Of a stretch of DNA of 64,000 nt, positions 1 through 7,134 are shown in pieces (position 1 is the first letter of the stretch; the number at the start of each line of letters is the position of its first letter). The DNA is taken from the NCBI RefSeq assembly GCF_014647755.1, contig NZ_BMPU01000001.1, forward strand, positions 786,382 to 850,381, given 5' to 3'. Source of the DNA: Porphyromonas pasteri (lineage in GTDB: Bacteria > Bacteroidota > Bacteroidia > Bacteroidales > Porphyromonadaceae). The notes beneath the pieces are model-generated. The model was given only the letters and a program-made list of their open reading frames with translations, made no database searches and was not told where the DNA came from. The position numbers were made by a program, and so were the translations under genes.

Positions 1-95
1 TGAAGCTCCCCCTTGCGGTACTAAGCAGGCTACCTCGTCGCGCTTTCGAAAGGCACTGATAGGGCGGAGCTACGAGTGAACCATGGGTTTTTCCT

Positions 96-103
96 TAGTT
101 TTG
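96..103 (+). promoter_or_regulatory. -7 box of lipoprotein copy 1, leaderless arrangement
   Basis: TAGTTTTG fits the Bacteroidetes -7 consensus TAnnTTTG. Only 4 nt separate it from the ATG at 108, so transcription should begin at or within a base of the start codon. No clear -33 TTTG is present. Confidence 0.6.
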
Positions 104-107
104 TAGC

Positions 108-857
108 ATGAATAAGATTACGACTGCCCTGCTTGGGCTCCTTACACTCCTGTGTGTATCCTGCCGCTCTACGAAACAAGAGCAAAGCAATGACAGTGGC
201 TATGACTTCATCGCCTCACTCTTTCATCCCTCGGAAACCGATACCACCAGCATATTCTACGTCCTCAAAAATCCTGATGGCACGGTCTATTGCAATATCG
301 GCTACTCCTACGAAGAGGGCTTCTACGAAAAGGGCTTCAGCGACTCGCTGCTCTCCGAAAAGATCTTCATCTACTTCCCCGATAACGGGATCTATGGCTT
401 CTTCTGCAAGAAGCCCGAGGAGGGGAAGCCTATCGAGGTACGAGTAGGCAATGAATGGAAGATCCTTGAGCGCACCCCCAGCATTCACGTTGATAGCACG
501 TCGAAGTACCTGCAGGACTATATGTTCTCTCCCTTGGGTCTACAAAACGAGCCCTTTGACATCGACTTCTATCCCAGCCCGAAGGCCGACCCAGCAAAGA
601 AGATCACCCTCATGCAAGACAGCGTCGGCATGAAGGACTTCTTCGTGCGTGAGATCCAAGGCGAGTGGATGAAGATCCAAGAGTGCATCGACTACGGCCC
701 ACTCTATGCCGAAGATGCTATCGTCGATGAAGAGGGCTGGGAGAAGATCTCCAAGCTCAGCGAAAAGAATCCCATCTACTGGATTCGCTGGAGAAAGGGA
801 GACAAGATCCTCACACCCCAGACGGAGTTCTACTTCAAGTACGGCTGCAGCATATAG
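108..857 (+). CDS. Tandem-duplicated lipoprotein, copy 1 (unknown function)
   Basis: A 249-residue protein I do not recognise. It starts with a short lipoprotein signal peptide: Lys at residue 3, a Leu-rich stretch, then a relaxed lipobox LCVSC with the lipidated Cys at residue 19. It is therefore probably anchored in the outer membrane or periplasm. The rest is soluble and rich in Asp/Glu/Lys, with a QGEWMKIQ segment followed by YWIRWR near the C-terminus that all three copies share. It is the first of three tandem paralogues (108, 983, 1857). From about residue 110 to the end it is nearly identical to copy 2. It has an in-frame 15-nt duplication (YEEGF followed by YEKGF) that copy 2 lacks. 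The start is fixed by the signal peptide; a promoter box ends only 4 nt upstream. Confidence 0.85.
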   Translation: MNKITTALLGLLTLLCVSCRSTKQEQSNDSGYDFIASLFHPSETDTTSIFYVLKNPDGTVYCNIGYSYEEGFYEKGFSDSLLSEKIFIYFPDNGIYGFFCKKPEEGKPIEVRVGNEWKILERTPSIHVDSTSKYLQDYMFSPLGLQNEPFDIDFYPSPKADPAKKITLMQDSVGMKDFFVREIQGEWMKIQECIDYGPLYAEDAIVDEEGWEKISKLSEKNPIYWIRWRKGDKILTPQTEFYFKYGCSI

Positions 858-878
858 CTAACACATCAACACAAAAGC

Positions 879-918
879 AAGGCTTCCCTATCCCTCAACG
901 ACGAGGCGGGGAAGCCTT
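879..918 (+). terminator. Hairpin after lipoprotein copy 1
   Basis: Arms AAGGCTTCCC (879-888) and GGGAAGCCTT (909-918) form a 10-bp stem, followed by a T-rich stretch. A related hairpin follows copy 2. Confidence 0.7.
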
Positions 919-970
919 CCTTATTTAGTTCCTCCCTCTACGAGATGATAGTGTGGTAGAGCTTTTTCCT

Positions 971-978
971 TAGATTTG
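971..978 (+). promoter_or_regulatory. -7 box of lipoprotein copy 2, leaderless arrangement
   Basis: TAGATTTG, 4 nt before the ATG at 983, as in copies 1 and 3. About 50 bp of upstream sequence are shared almost exactly with copy 3. Confidence 0.6.
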
Positions 979-982
979 CAGC

Positions 983-1711
983 ATGAATAAGATTACGACG
1001 GCCCTGCTTGGGCTCCTTACACTCCTGTGTGTATCCTGCCGCTCTACGAAGCAAGAGCAAAGCAATGACAGTGGCTATGACTTCATCGCCTCTCTCTTTC
1101 ACCCCTCGGAAACCGATACCACCAGCATATTCTATACCCTCAAAAATCCTGATGGCACGGTCTATTGCAATATCGGCTACTCCGACGAGGAGGGCTTCAG
1201 CGACTCGCTACTCTCCGAAAAGATCTTCATCTACTTCCCCGATAGCGAGATCTATGCCTTCTTCTGCAAGAAGCCTGAGGAGGGGAAGCCTATCGAGGTA
1301 CGAGTAGGCAATGAGTGGAAGATCCTTGAGCGCGCCCCCAGCATTCACGTTGATAGCACGTCGAAGTACCTGCAGGACTATATGTTCTCTCCCTTGGGTC
1401 TACAAAACGAGCCCTTTGACATCGACTTCTATCCCAGCCCGAAGGCCGACCCAGCAAAGAAGATCACCCTCATGCAAGACAGCGTCGGCATGAAGGACTT
1501 CTTCGTGCGTGAGATCCAAGGCGAGTGGATGAAGATCCAAGAGTGCATTGACTACGGCCCACTCTATGCCGAAGATGCTATCGTCGATGAAGAGGGCTGG
1601 GAGAAGATCTCCAAGCTCAGCGAAAAGAATCCTATCTACTGGATTCGCTGGAGAAAGGGAGACAAGATCCTCACACCACAGACGGAGTTCTACTTCAAGT
1701 ACGGCTGCTAA
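983..1711 (+). CDS. Tandem-duplicated lipoprotein, copy 2 (unknown function)
   Basis: A 242-residue paralogue of the gene at 108, with the same first 51 residues, including the lipoprotein signal peptide with Cys19. It differs from copy 1 by the absence of a 5-residue YEKGF repeat and of two C-terminal residues. The last 400 bp differ from copy 1 at only a handful of mostly silent positions, which indicates a recent duplication or gene conversion. It carries its own promoter-like box directly before the ATG and its own downstream hairpin, so each unit of the tandem array appears to be a complete transcription unit. No known domain is recognised. Confidence 0.85.
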   Translation: MNKITTALLGLLTLLCVSCRSTKQEQSNDSGYDFIASLFHPSETDTTSIFYTLKNPDGTVYCNIGYSDEEGFSDSLLSEKIFIYFPDSEIYAFFCKKPEEGKPIEVRVGNEWKILERAPSIHVDSTSKYLQDYMFSPLGLQNEPFDIDFYPSPKADPAKKITLMQDSVGMKDFFVREIQGEWMKIQECIDYGPLYAEDAIVDEEGWEKISKLSEKNPIYWIRWRKGDKILTPQTEFYFKYGC

Positions 1712-1754
1712 GCGTAGCGCTAAAAGCAGCTCACCTCACACGAGTCATAAAGCA

Positions 1755-1791
1755 AGGCTTCCCCACCCTCGACCACGAGGCGGGGAAGCCT
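1755..1791 (+). terminator. Hairpin after lipoprotein copy 2
   Basis: Arms AGGCTTCCCC (1755-1764) and GGGGAAGCCT (1782-1791). It is a duplicated version of the hairpin at 879-918. Confidence 0.7.
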
Positions 1792-1844
1792 ACCTTATTC
1801 AGTTCCTCCCTCTACGAGATGATAGTGTGGTAGAGCTTTTTCCT

Positions 1845-1852
1845 TAGATTTG
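1845..1852 (+). promoter_or_regulatory. -7 box of lipoprotein copy 3, leaderless arrangement
   Basis: TAGATTTG, 4 nt before the ATG at 1857. The geometry is the same in all three tandem genes. Confidence 0.6.
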
Positions 1853-1856
1853 CCAC

Positions 1857-2609
1857 ATGAATAAGATTACGACGACCCTACTATTGGGGCTTCTTACACT
1901 CCTGTATATATCCTGTAGCTCTACGAAGCAAGAGCAAAGCAATAGTCAACAGACTATGAATGAGGATGACGGCTACACATTCGTCGCTACGCTCTTCTGC
2001 TCCACGGATGGCCCCAACAGTAGCCCCGCACACTACTACCTCAAGAATGCTGACGGCACCCTCTACATGGATATCCATAACGAGGAAAACGACCTTTCGC
2101 GCGATCCCCTACTCGATGGTAAGATCTTCGTCTACTATTGGAATGGGCTGAGCTACGCCTTCTTCTGCAAGAGACCAGAGGCGGGCAAGCCTATCGAAGT
2201 ACGCGTCGGAGATGAATGGAAGACCCTCGAGAGTAGTGCCCATATCCAGATCGACAGCACGGGGAAGTTCCTCCAGCAATATTATACGTACGTGCCGAGA
2301 GGAGAGGAAGGCGAACGTCTCCCTTTGGACTTCTACCCCAGCCCGAAGGCTGACCCAGCAAAGAAGATCACCCTCATACAAGACAGTTTCGGGAGAGGAT
2401 TCTTCATCCGCGATGTCCAGGGCGAATGGATGAAGATACAGGGTATAGACTACAATGCACTCCCCGACAGCGAAGAGGTCATCGAAGAGGAAGAATGGGC
2501 GAAGGTCTCTAAGGCCTCCGAAAGCAATCCCATCTACTGGGTTCGCTGGAGAGAGGGTCGTAAGATACTTATCTACATTAGTGAGTTCGTCTACAAATAC
2601 AGTGTATAG
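1857..2609 (+). CDS. Tandem-duplicated lipoprotein, copy 3 (diverged)
   Basis: A 250-residue member of the same family as the genes at 108 and 983, but clearly diverged. The signal peptide (lipobox LYISC) and blocks such as KPIEVRVG, EWK.LE, DFYPSPKADPAKKITL and QGEWMKIQ are kept; the region between residues 30 and 80 is rewritten. The upstream 50 bp are almost identical to those of copy 2, so the promoter was duplicated with the gene. Function is unknown. A family of surface-exposed or periplasmic lipoproteins that diversify in the N-terminal third is one reading (inference). Confidence 0.83.
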   Translation: MNKITTTLLLGLLTLLYISCSSTKQEQSNSQQTMNEDDGYTFVATLFCSTDGPNSSPAHYYLKNADGTLYMDIHNEENDLSRDPLLDGKIFVYYWNGLSYAFFCKRPEAGKPIEVRVGDEWKTLESSAHIQIDSTGKFLQQYYTYVPRGEEGERLPLDFYPSPKADPAKKITLIQDSFGRGFFIRDVQGEWMKIQGIDYNALPDSEEVIEEEEWAKVSKASESNPIYWVRWREGRKILIYISEFVYKYSV

Positions 2610-2672
2610 TCAAGAAATAATCTTACCTTTACACTGTTCATACATATATTAATCTCTAATCGAACAAGGATT

Positions 2673-2924
2673 ATGTCTAAGTGCTCAAATGGAAACTTCT
2701 TCCTCGGTGTGCTCATCGGCGCAGCCGCAGGGGCAGCCGCAGCTTACTTCTCTGACCGTCGTAAGCGCGAAGCTTTCTCGGATAACTTCTCCAGCAGCGT
2801 AGAGCGCGCTCGCGACAGCATCGTCGAAGGGTACTACGAAGCGAAGGACCGCTATAATCGCTACCGCAACAAGCTCACCGAAGAGACTAACGATCTGCTC
2901 GATGAGATTGAAGACAACGATTAG
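2673..2924 (+). CDS. YtxH-domain small membrane protein
   Basis: An 83-residue protein with one N-terminal Gly/Ala-rich membrane segment (FLGVLIGAAAGAAAAYF, residues 10-26). A charged helical tail rich in Arg, Lys and Glu follows. This layout and the Gly/Ala segment match the YtxH family, which is widespread in Bacteroidetes and linked in other phyla to general stress. A TACCTTTA box at 2624-2631 could be its promoter. It precedes the holin-X-like membrane gene at 3060, a pairing similar to the YqjD/YqjE envelope genes of other bacteria (inference). The molecular role is not established. Confidence 0.8.
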   Translation: MSKCSNGNFFLGVLIGAAAGAAAAYFSDRRKREAFSDNFSSSVERARDSIVEGYYEAKDRYNRYRNKLTEETNDLLDEIEDND

Positions 2925-2954
2925 TCTTCGCACGCGAAGTCAGTCCTAAAAGGC

Positions 2955-3018
2955 CGAGGCGAATACACGAGAGCAGCGCTCCCCACAGGGAGGTCTGTAG
3001 CTCCGTGTATTCGCCTCG
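2955..3018 (+). terminator. Terminator hairpin after the YtxH gene
   Basis: A perfect 15-bp stem pairs CGAGGCGAATACACG (2955-2969) with its complement (3004-3018), followed by pyrimidine-rich CTTTCTTC. Confidence 0.8.
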
Positions 3019-3059
3019 CTTTCTTCTCCCTCCATATATTCTAAGTATACATAGCGCAT

Positions 3060-3911
3060 ATGAAGTCTAAGCAAAGTGGATTCTCACTACCTAAGTTTGT
3101 CTATCATCTCGGTCACCTCAGCCGTGAGCGTATCGATATCACGGCCCTATCACTGGGAGGATCGATAGCCCGTGGCACCGCGAAGATCGTCTTCTGGGTG
3201 CTGATTGCTTTCCTTTTCTTCTTCCTCTTCCTCGCGCTGAATATCGCTCTGGGCTTTGCGCTCGGCACATGGAGTGGCGAATCCACTGCGATAGGCTTCC
3301 TCTATCTGGCAGCTGGCTATGTCGGGCTCATCTTGCTGACAGTGCTCCTACGCCCCTTGATCGCCAAGATCGTACGTGATATCGTCGCCCGCCGCGCACT
3401 CGCTCAGATACAGCGTCTGAATGTGCGTCTCGACCTCATCCCCACCTTCCGCAAGCAGCGCTACAATAGTCCCTCCCGCGCTATGCACCAGCGTGGCTCG
3501 TACCTCGTCCTTGAGCAGGCTCGCTATCAGACGCTCCTACTACAGGATGAGACTTTCCCCGAGGTCGCACGTGGCTTGACTTATATCCGCGACCACGGCT
3601 CTCAGCTGGTCACCTCCTATGTCCGAGGTGAGGCGATCAACTATGCTACGACCATCCCCGTCGTCGGCACCATCCTCAACAAACTCGGCTATAAGTCCAC
3701 TCGCCATCAGCGCTTCATCGGTACAGGTGGAGCTGACTCTACCCATGGGAAGCTCGGCAAGTACAGCAAGTACATCCCCTATGTACTCTCCATCTGGGAG
3801 ATCTTCGCCCCCGCTCTCATCGGTGTGGCAGCATCTCAAGCACAAGGCTTCTTCGCACGACTCTTCGCCAAGAGAGCCACGAAAGTCACGAAGACCAAGA
3901 AGCCTTTCTGA
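3060..3911 (+). CDS. Membrane protein with holin-X-like N-terminal region
   Basis: A 283-residue protein with two strong membrane segments around residues 40-70 and 76-105. A cytosolic-looking basic half follows, with a further hydrophobic stretch near residues 235-265. The N-terminal arrangement (short lead, two helices, then a basic segment) resembles the Phage_holin_3_6 / Actinobacterial holin-X group, which in most genomes are envelope proteins and not phage lysis genes. The long C-terminal part (roughly residues 115-283) I do not recognise. It follows the YtxH gene but is separated from it by a terminator. No phage genes are nearby. Confidence 0.6.
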   Translation: MKSKQSGFSLPKFVYHLGHLSRERIDITALSLGGSIARGTAKIVFWVLIAFLFFFLFLALNIALGFALGTWSGESTAIGFLYLAAGYVGLILLTVLLRPLIAKIVRDIVARRALAQIQRLNVRLDLIPTFRKQRYNSPSRAMHQRGSYLVLEQARYQTLLLQDETFPEVARGLTYIRDHGSQLVTSYVRGEAINYATTIPVVGTILNKLGYKSTRHQRFIGTGGADSTHGKLGKYSKYIPYVLSIWEIFAPALIGVAASQAQGFFARLFAKRATKVTKTKKPF

Positions 3912-3968
3912 CGCCGATAGCCCCTCCTTCATCCGATCCATCCACACACCATCTATTGACTCTACCCA

Positions 3969-4850
3969 ATGAAGAAGTATACTATCGTCGGCATCGGTGA
4001 GCTGCTCTTCGATGTCTTCCCCGACCGCAAGGCCCTTGGTGGCGCACCGACCAACTTTGCCTACCACTGCCAGCAGCTCGGGCACGAAGCTATCTCTGTC
4101 AGCGCTATCGGGTGTGATGCCTTAGGTGAAGAGATCAAGGCCGAGCTCCAGGCACGCCAGCTACCGGCCATTCTACAAGATACAGACTACCCCACCGGCA
4201 CGGTACAGGTCACCCTCTCTGCTACGGGAAGCCCCACGTATGAGATCTCCGAGGGCGTCGCATGGGATCATATCGCCTTCACCGACGAGCTCCGAGCTTT
4301 GGCACAGCGCACTGATGCCGTCTGCTTCGGTTCGCTCGCTCAGCGCCACGAGGCATCTCGCACGACGATCCTCAGCTTCCTCAAGGCGATGCCCGAGGGA
4401 AGCCTGCGTATCTTCGACATCAACCTCCGCCTGCAGTACTATACTCGAGAGACGATCCACACTTCACTGGAGCACGCAGATATCCTGAAGCTCAACGACG
4501 AGGAGGTACCCATCGTCGCACGCCTCTTGGGGCTCAAGGGTGATATGGAGGCCGTCTGTCGTCAGGTGCTCACCGATTACAGTCTGCGCGCAGTTATCCT
4601 AACCCGCGGAGCAGACGGATGCTCGATCTATCATGAGAAGGGAAGTGTCTTCCATCCATCGGCCTGCATCGAGGTAGCCGATACGGTAGGTGCTGGCGAC
4701 TCCTTCACCGCAGGCTTTGTCTCGGCCCTATTAGCCAGGAGAAGTCATCTGGAGGCTGTCGCACTGGCCACACGTGTCGCCGCCTTCGTCTGCAGCCATC
4801 ACGGTGCTATGCCCACGCTACCGAGCGAGTTTCGCGTAGTCGAAGGATAG
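3969..4850 (+). CDS. PfkB-family sugar kinase (fructokinase-like)
   Basis: A 293-residue ribokinase/PfkB-family kinase that should phosphorylate a sugar or related compound with ATP in the cytoplasm. The family's N-terminal signature is present as GIGELLFD and GGAPTNFAYH. The C-terminal signature DTVGAGDSFTAGF (near residue 240) holds the anion hole and the catalytic Asp. Length and GGAP motif fit bacterial fructokinases best, but substrate cannot be fixed from sequence alone. It is monocistronic, starting 57 nt after the previous gene and ending at a hairpin. Confidence 0.85.
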   Translation: MKKYTIVGIGELLFDVFPDRKALGGAPTNFAYHCQQLGHEAISVSAIGCDALGEEIKAELQARQLPAILQDTDYPTGTVQVTLSATGSPTYEISEGVAWDHIAFTDELRALAQRTDAVCFGSLAQRHEASRTTILSFLKAMPEGSLRIFDINLRLQYYTRETIHTSLEHADILKLNDEEVPIVARLLGLKGDMEAVCRQVLTDYSLRAVILTRGADGCSIYHEKGSVFHPSACIEVADTVGAGDSFTAGFVSALLARRSHLEAVALATRVAAFVCSHHGAMPTLPSEFRVVEG

Positions 4851-4861
4851 GTATAAAAGCT

Positions 4862-4893
4862 GACCTGGCCATCTCTCCCGAGATAGCCAGGTC
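4862..4893. terminator. Hairpin after the sugar kinase, possibly bidirectional
   Basis: GACCTGGC (4862-4869) pairs with GCCAGGTC (4886-4893), with extra ATCT/AGAT pairing inside. On the minus strand it is followed by AGCTTTTATA, so it could also end a minus-strand transcript starting near 4965. Confidence 0.65.
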
Positions 4894-4968
4894 ATTCGAT
4901 TTATCACTTAAACGGTTTACTATTTACAAGAGTCAATTGCTTGCTAAAGCCGTATCACTCTCACAATG

Positions 4969-5000
4969 CAAAGGTAGACCAACCCCAGAGAGGCCACAAT
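4969..5000 (-). promoter_or_regulatory. Minus-strand promoter with no gene downstream
   Basis: Read on the minus strand: ATTG (5000-4997), a 20-nt spacer, then TACCTTTG (4976-4969). The spacing matches the Bacteroidetes TTTG-N19/20-TAnnTTTG rule exactly and equals that of the plus-strand promoter at 5047. No open frame of useful length follows before the hairpin at 4893-4862. Confidence 0.5.
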
Positions 5001-5046
5001 ACCCATTTGTAATGATTATCTGCGCCCCATCTACCTAATTAAGTGG

Positions 5047-5078
5047 ATTGTACTCGGTAGGATAATGCTCTACCTTTG
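5047..5078 (+). promoter_or_regulatory. Promoter of the hemerythrin-regulator pair
   Basis: ATTG (5047-5050), a 20-nt spacer and TACCTTTG (5071-5078). The expected leader to the ATG at 5142 is about 60 nt. Confidence 0.65.
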
Positions 5079-5141
5079 CCCTACATTCATCGGGCGAGCC
5101 TCCAAGCACAGCCTCCACAGTATCCCTCAACGACTTGATCA

Positions 5142-5861
5142 ATGAACTCATACAGACACCTCCAAGGTCACACCTACGTCACGCCCTTCACGGCTCATAC
5201 CCGCATCAGTGACGTCATCTTAGGCAGCGCCAGCGCACTGCTCATCATCTCGCGCTTCGGCATCCCCTTGGGCTTTGGTGACCAAAGCATCGGCCAGGTA
5301 TGCCAAGAGCATGGTGTCGATGTCAAGACCTTGCTTCTCCTCCTCAATAGCTCGATCATCGATGGATACGAGCCCACGCCTGAGCTCATCGCCTCGGTAC
5401 ATCTGGATAGCCTGCTGAAGTACTTGATCAATTCACACTCTTACTTCCTCGACTTCCGCCTACCGCTGATCCGCCAGCGCCTCCTCTCGGCGATGTCGAA
5501 CTGCCCCCAAGACCTAATGTATGTCATACGCCGCTTCTTCGATGAGTACGCCGAAGAGGTGCGTAAGCATATGAACTATGAGGACCGAGTCGTCTTCCCC
5601 TATGCCCGCAAGCTCATGGCGGGCGAGCGCGACAGCAACTACAACATCGGTATCTTCATCAAGCGTCACGATCAGATCGAGCTCAAGATCACCGAGCTTA
5701 AGAACCTCCTGATCAAGTACTACACCGCTCCGACGGGCTACGAGATGACCGCCGTGCTCAACGATATCTTCGCCGTCGAAGTCGACCTCGCGGGTCACAA
5801 CTATATCGAGGACGCGATCTTCACGCCCTTCATCGAATATCTGGAGAGCCAGCAGGCCTAA
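5142..5861 (+). CDS. Hemerythrin-domain di-iron protein (RIC/ScdA-like)
   Basis: A 239-residue cytoplasmic protein. The C-terminal two thirds form a hemerythrin four-helix bundle with the iron-ligand pattern visible: His99, the HxxxE motif at His143/Glu147, His176, and a second HxxxE at His219/Glu223. The first ~75 residues resemble the helical N-terminal region of RIC (ScdA/YtfE) proteins, which repair iron-sulfur centres damaged by nitric oxide or oxidants. The typical paired Cys of that region is reduced to a single Cys54. The LuxR-type gene 90 nt downstream probably shares its transcript. A role in sensing or surviving O2 or NO in an anaerobe is likely (inference). Confidence 0.8.
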   Translation: MNSYRHLQGHTYVTPFTAHTRISDVILGSASALLIISRFGIPLGFGDQSIGQVCQEHGVDVKTLLLLLNSSIIDGYEPTPELIASVHLDSLLKYLINSHSYFLDFRLPLIRQRLLSAMSNCPQDLMYVIRRFFDEYAEEVRKHMNYEDRVVFPYARKLMAGERDSNYNIGIFIKRHDQIELKITELKNLLIKYYTAPTGYEMTAVLNDIFAVEVDLAGHNYIEDAIFTPFIEYLESQQA

Positions 5862-5951
5862 GGTCACACCGCCTACTCTCACTTCCCACAGCGGGCATCA
5901 CTATAGACCAAGGACCCGCTCTACTCTACCCCACCCAAGCTGATATATCCC

Positions 5952-6563
5952 ATGGTCACGCCTATCAAGATAGCTGTCGCAGAGCCGTCCTCCATCGTCC
6001 GATCGGGGCTGGAGGCTCAGTTGCGCAAGCTCCTCCACTATAAAGCTCAGATCATCTACCTCCTCGATGACAACCGTCGTGAGTGGCAAGACATCGCCTC
6101 GGTCATCTCTGCGGATATCTTCATCATCAATCCCCTCCTGACGGGTCCCACCCCACGGGCTTGCCTCCCTCATCTCCCTGAGCACACGAAGCTCATCGCA
6201 CTGTGCTACGGGCTATATGATACGGGCATCCTCAAGGAGTTCGACGCTGCGATTCACCTCGCCGACTCCCCTACGCAGATCTCCGACACCATTGACCAAC
6301 TCCTGCAGAGCGAGCCTTCAGCAGCGCCCCTCGCCTCGGACTCACAGACCCTCACACCACGCGAACGTGAGATCATCATCTGCGTCGTCAAGGGCATGAC
6401 GAACAAGGAGATCGCGGGGCAACTCTATCTCTCGACCCACACCGTCATCACCCACCGACGCAACATCTCGAAGAAGCTCCAGATCCACAGCCCCAGCGGC
6501 CTGACGATCTATGCGATCATGAATAAGCTCGTCGAGCTGGAGGACATCAAGCAAGACCTCTAA
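5952..6563 (+). CDS. LuxR-type response regulator with degenerate receiver
   Basis: A 203-residue protein. Residues 135-198 form a clear LuxR/NarL helix-turn-helix (LTPREREII, then NKEIAGQLYLSTHTVITHRR). Residues 5-115 have the length and order of a receiver domain, but the usual acidic pair is AEP at residues 10-12 and the phospho-acceptor Asp position appears as Asn60 in DIFIIN. Phosphorylation by a histidine kinase is thus unlikely, and no kinase lies nearby. It follows the hemerythrin gene by 90 nt and is closed by a strong terminator, so the two probably form an operon. Activity may depend on a ligand or partner (inference). Confidence 0.8.
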   Translation: MVTPIKIAVAEPSSIVRSGLEAQLRKLLHYKAQIIYLLDDNRREWQDIASVISADIFIINPLLTGPTPRACLPHLPEHTKLIALCYGLYDTGILKEFDAAIHLADSPTQISDTIDQLLQSEPSAAPLASDSQTLTPREREIIICVVKGMTNKEIAGQLYLSTHTVITHRRNISKKLQIHSPSGLTIYAIMNKLVELEDIKQDL

Positions 6564-6605
6564 GCGCCACGCCCCTCCGAGCGTAAGCTCAACCCCATCT
6601 CAGCA

Positions 6606-6647
6606 CTCCCCAATAGCGGTTCCTTCGATAAGGACGCTATTGGGGAG
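6606..6647 (+). terminator. Terminator of the hemerythrin-regulator operon
   Basis: CTCCCCAATAGCG (6606-6618) pairs with CGCTATTGGGGAG (6635-6647), with further TTCCTT/AAGGA pairing inside and a T-rich tail. Confidence 0.85.
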
Positions 6648-6689
6648 CGTTTGTTTATAGACACTTCGCCATACGAAATGGCACATCAT

Positions 6690-6945
6690 TTCTCTTGAAG
6701 AAAAGCTCCGACTCACCTCGAAGAAAGCCGCATTTCAGCTCAGGAAAAGTAGCAGAGCAGTAGTAAAAAACCTTCGTCTTCGTGCGTAGTCATAAAGACC
6801 ACGCAGGAGGATCATAAGATCTACGCACGTAGATTTAAAGACCAGGCACGTAGACCGAAGAATAGCCGTAGAGCTTCGGGGAAACATCTCCTTGAGAAGG
6901 AAAGAATAGGAGCTACTCGGACGACTTTTCTTTGGCGCATTGCTG
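6690..6945. repeat. Intergenic phased repeat element, family 1 copy A
   Basis: This element fills the otherwise empty spacer 6648-7098 ahead of dnaN. Its core has four units whose CGTAG-like motifs start at 6785, 6806, 6828 and 6849, spacings of 21, 22 and 21 bp. Typical unit text is CGTAGTCATAAAGACC. The left flank has GAAGAAAGCCGC and the right flank CGGACGACTTTT, both of which match the copies at 13142 and 61841. It is the most diverged of the three copies. No gene is seen in the spacer. Confidence 0.65.
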
Positions 6946-7098
6946 AGCGCAAATAGGGCGGAAGCTTGAGGCATCGCTATGGTGCGGCGGTGGTGTCATA
7001 AGGCAGTAAAAGGAAGTCCCTTCGCACGGAGGCTCAAGGAGGGGGCGTGGCTGATGGCGCGCCTCTCGTAGCATAGCGCTGATCCAGCGGGAATTCCG

Positions 7099-7106
7099 TA
7101 TATTTG
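7099..7106 (+). promoter_or_regulatory. -7 box of dnaN
   Basis: TATATTTG, 28 nt before the dnaN ATG. No convincing -33 element is seen. Confidence 0.5.
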
Positions 7107-7134
7107 TATACTACAAAAATTACATTCGCACAGC

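Larger units (their letters stand above)
108..2609 (+). repeat. Three-unit tandem gene duplication, period ~875 bp
   Basis: The start codons lie at 108, 983 and 1857, giving periods of 875 and 874 bp. Each unit contains promoter box, gene and (units 1 and 2) terminator. Units 1 and 2 are the most alike in the 3' half of the gene; units 2 and 3 are the most alike in the promoter. That mixed pattern points to later recombination between units. Confidence 0.85.

Noticed and set aside
3060..3911. Holin-like gene as evidence of a prophage
   Set aside because: No phage structural, integrase or lysis genes are nearby, and holin-X-like membrane proteins are common envelope proteins.
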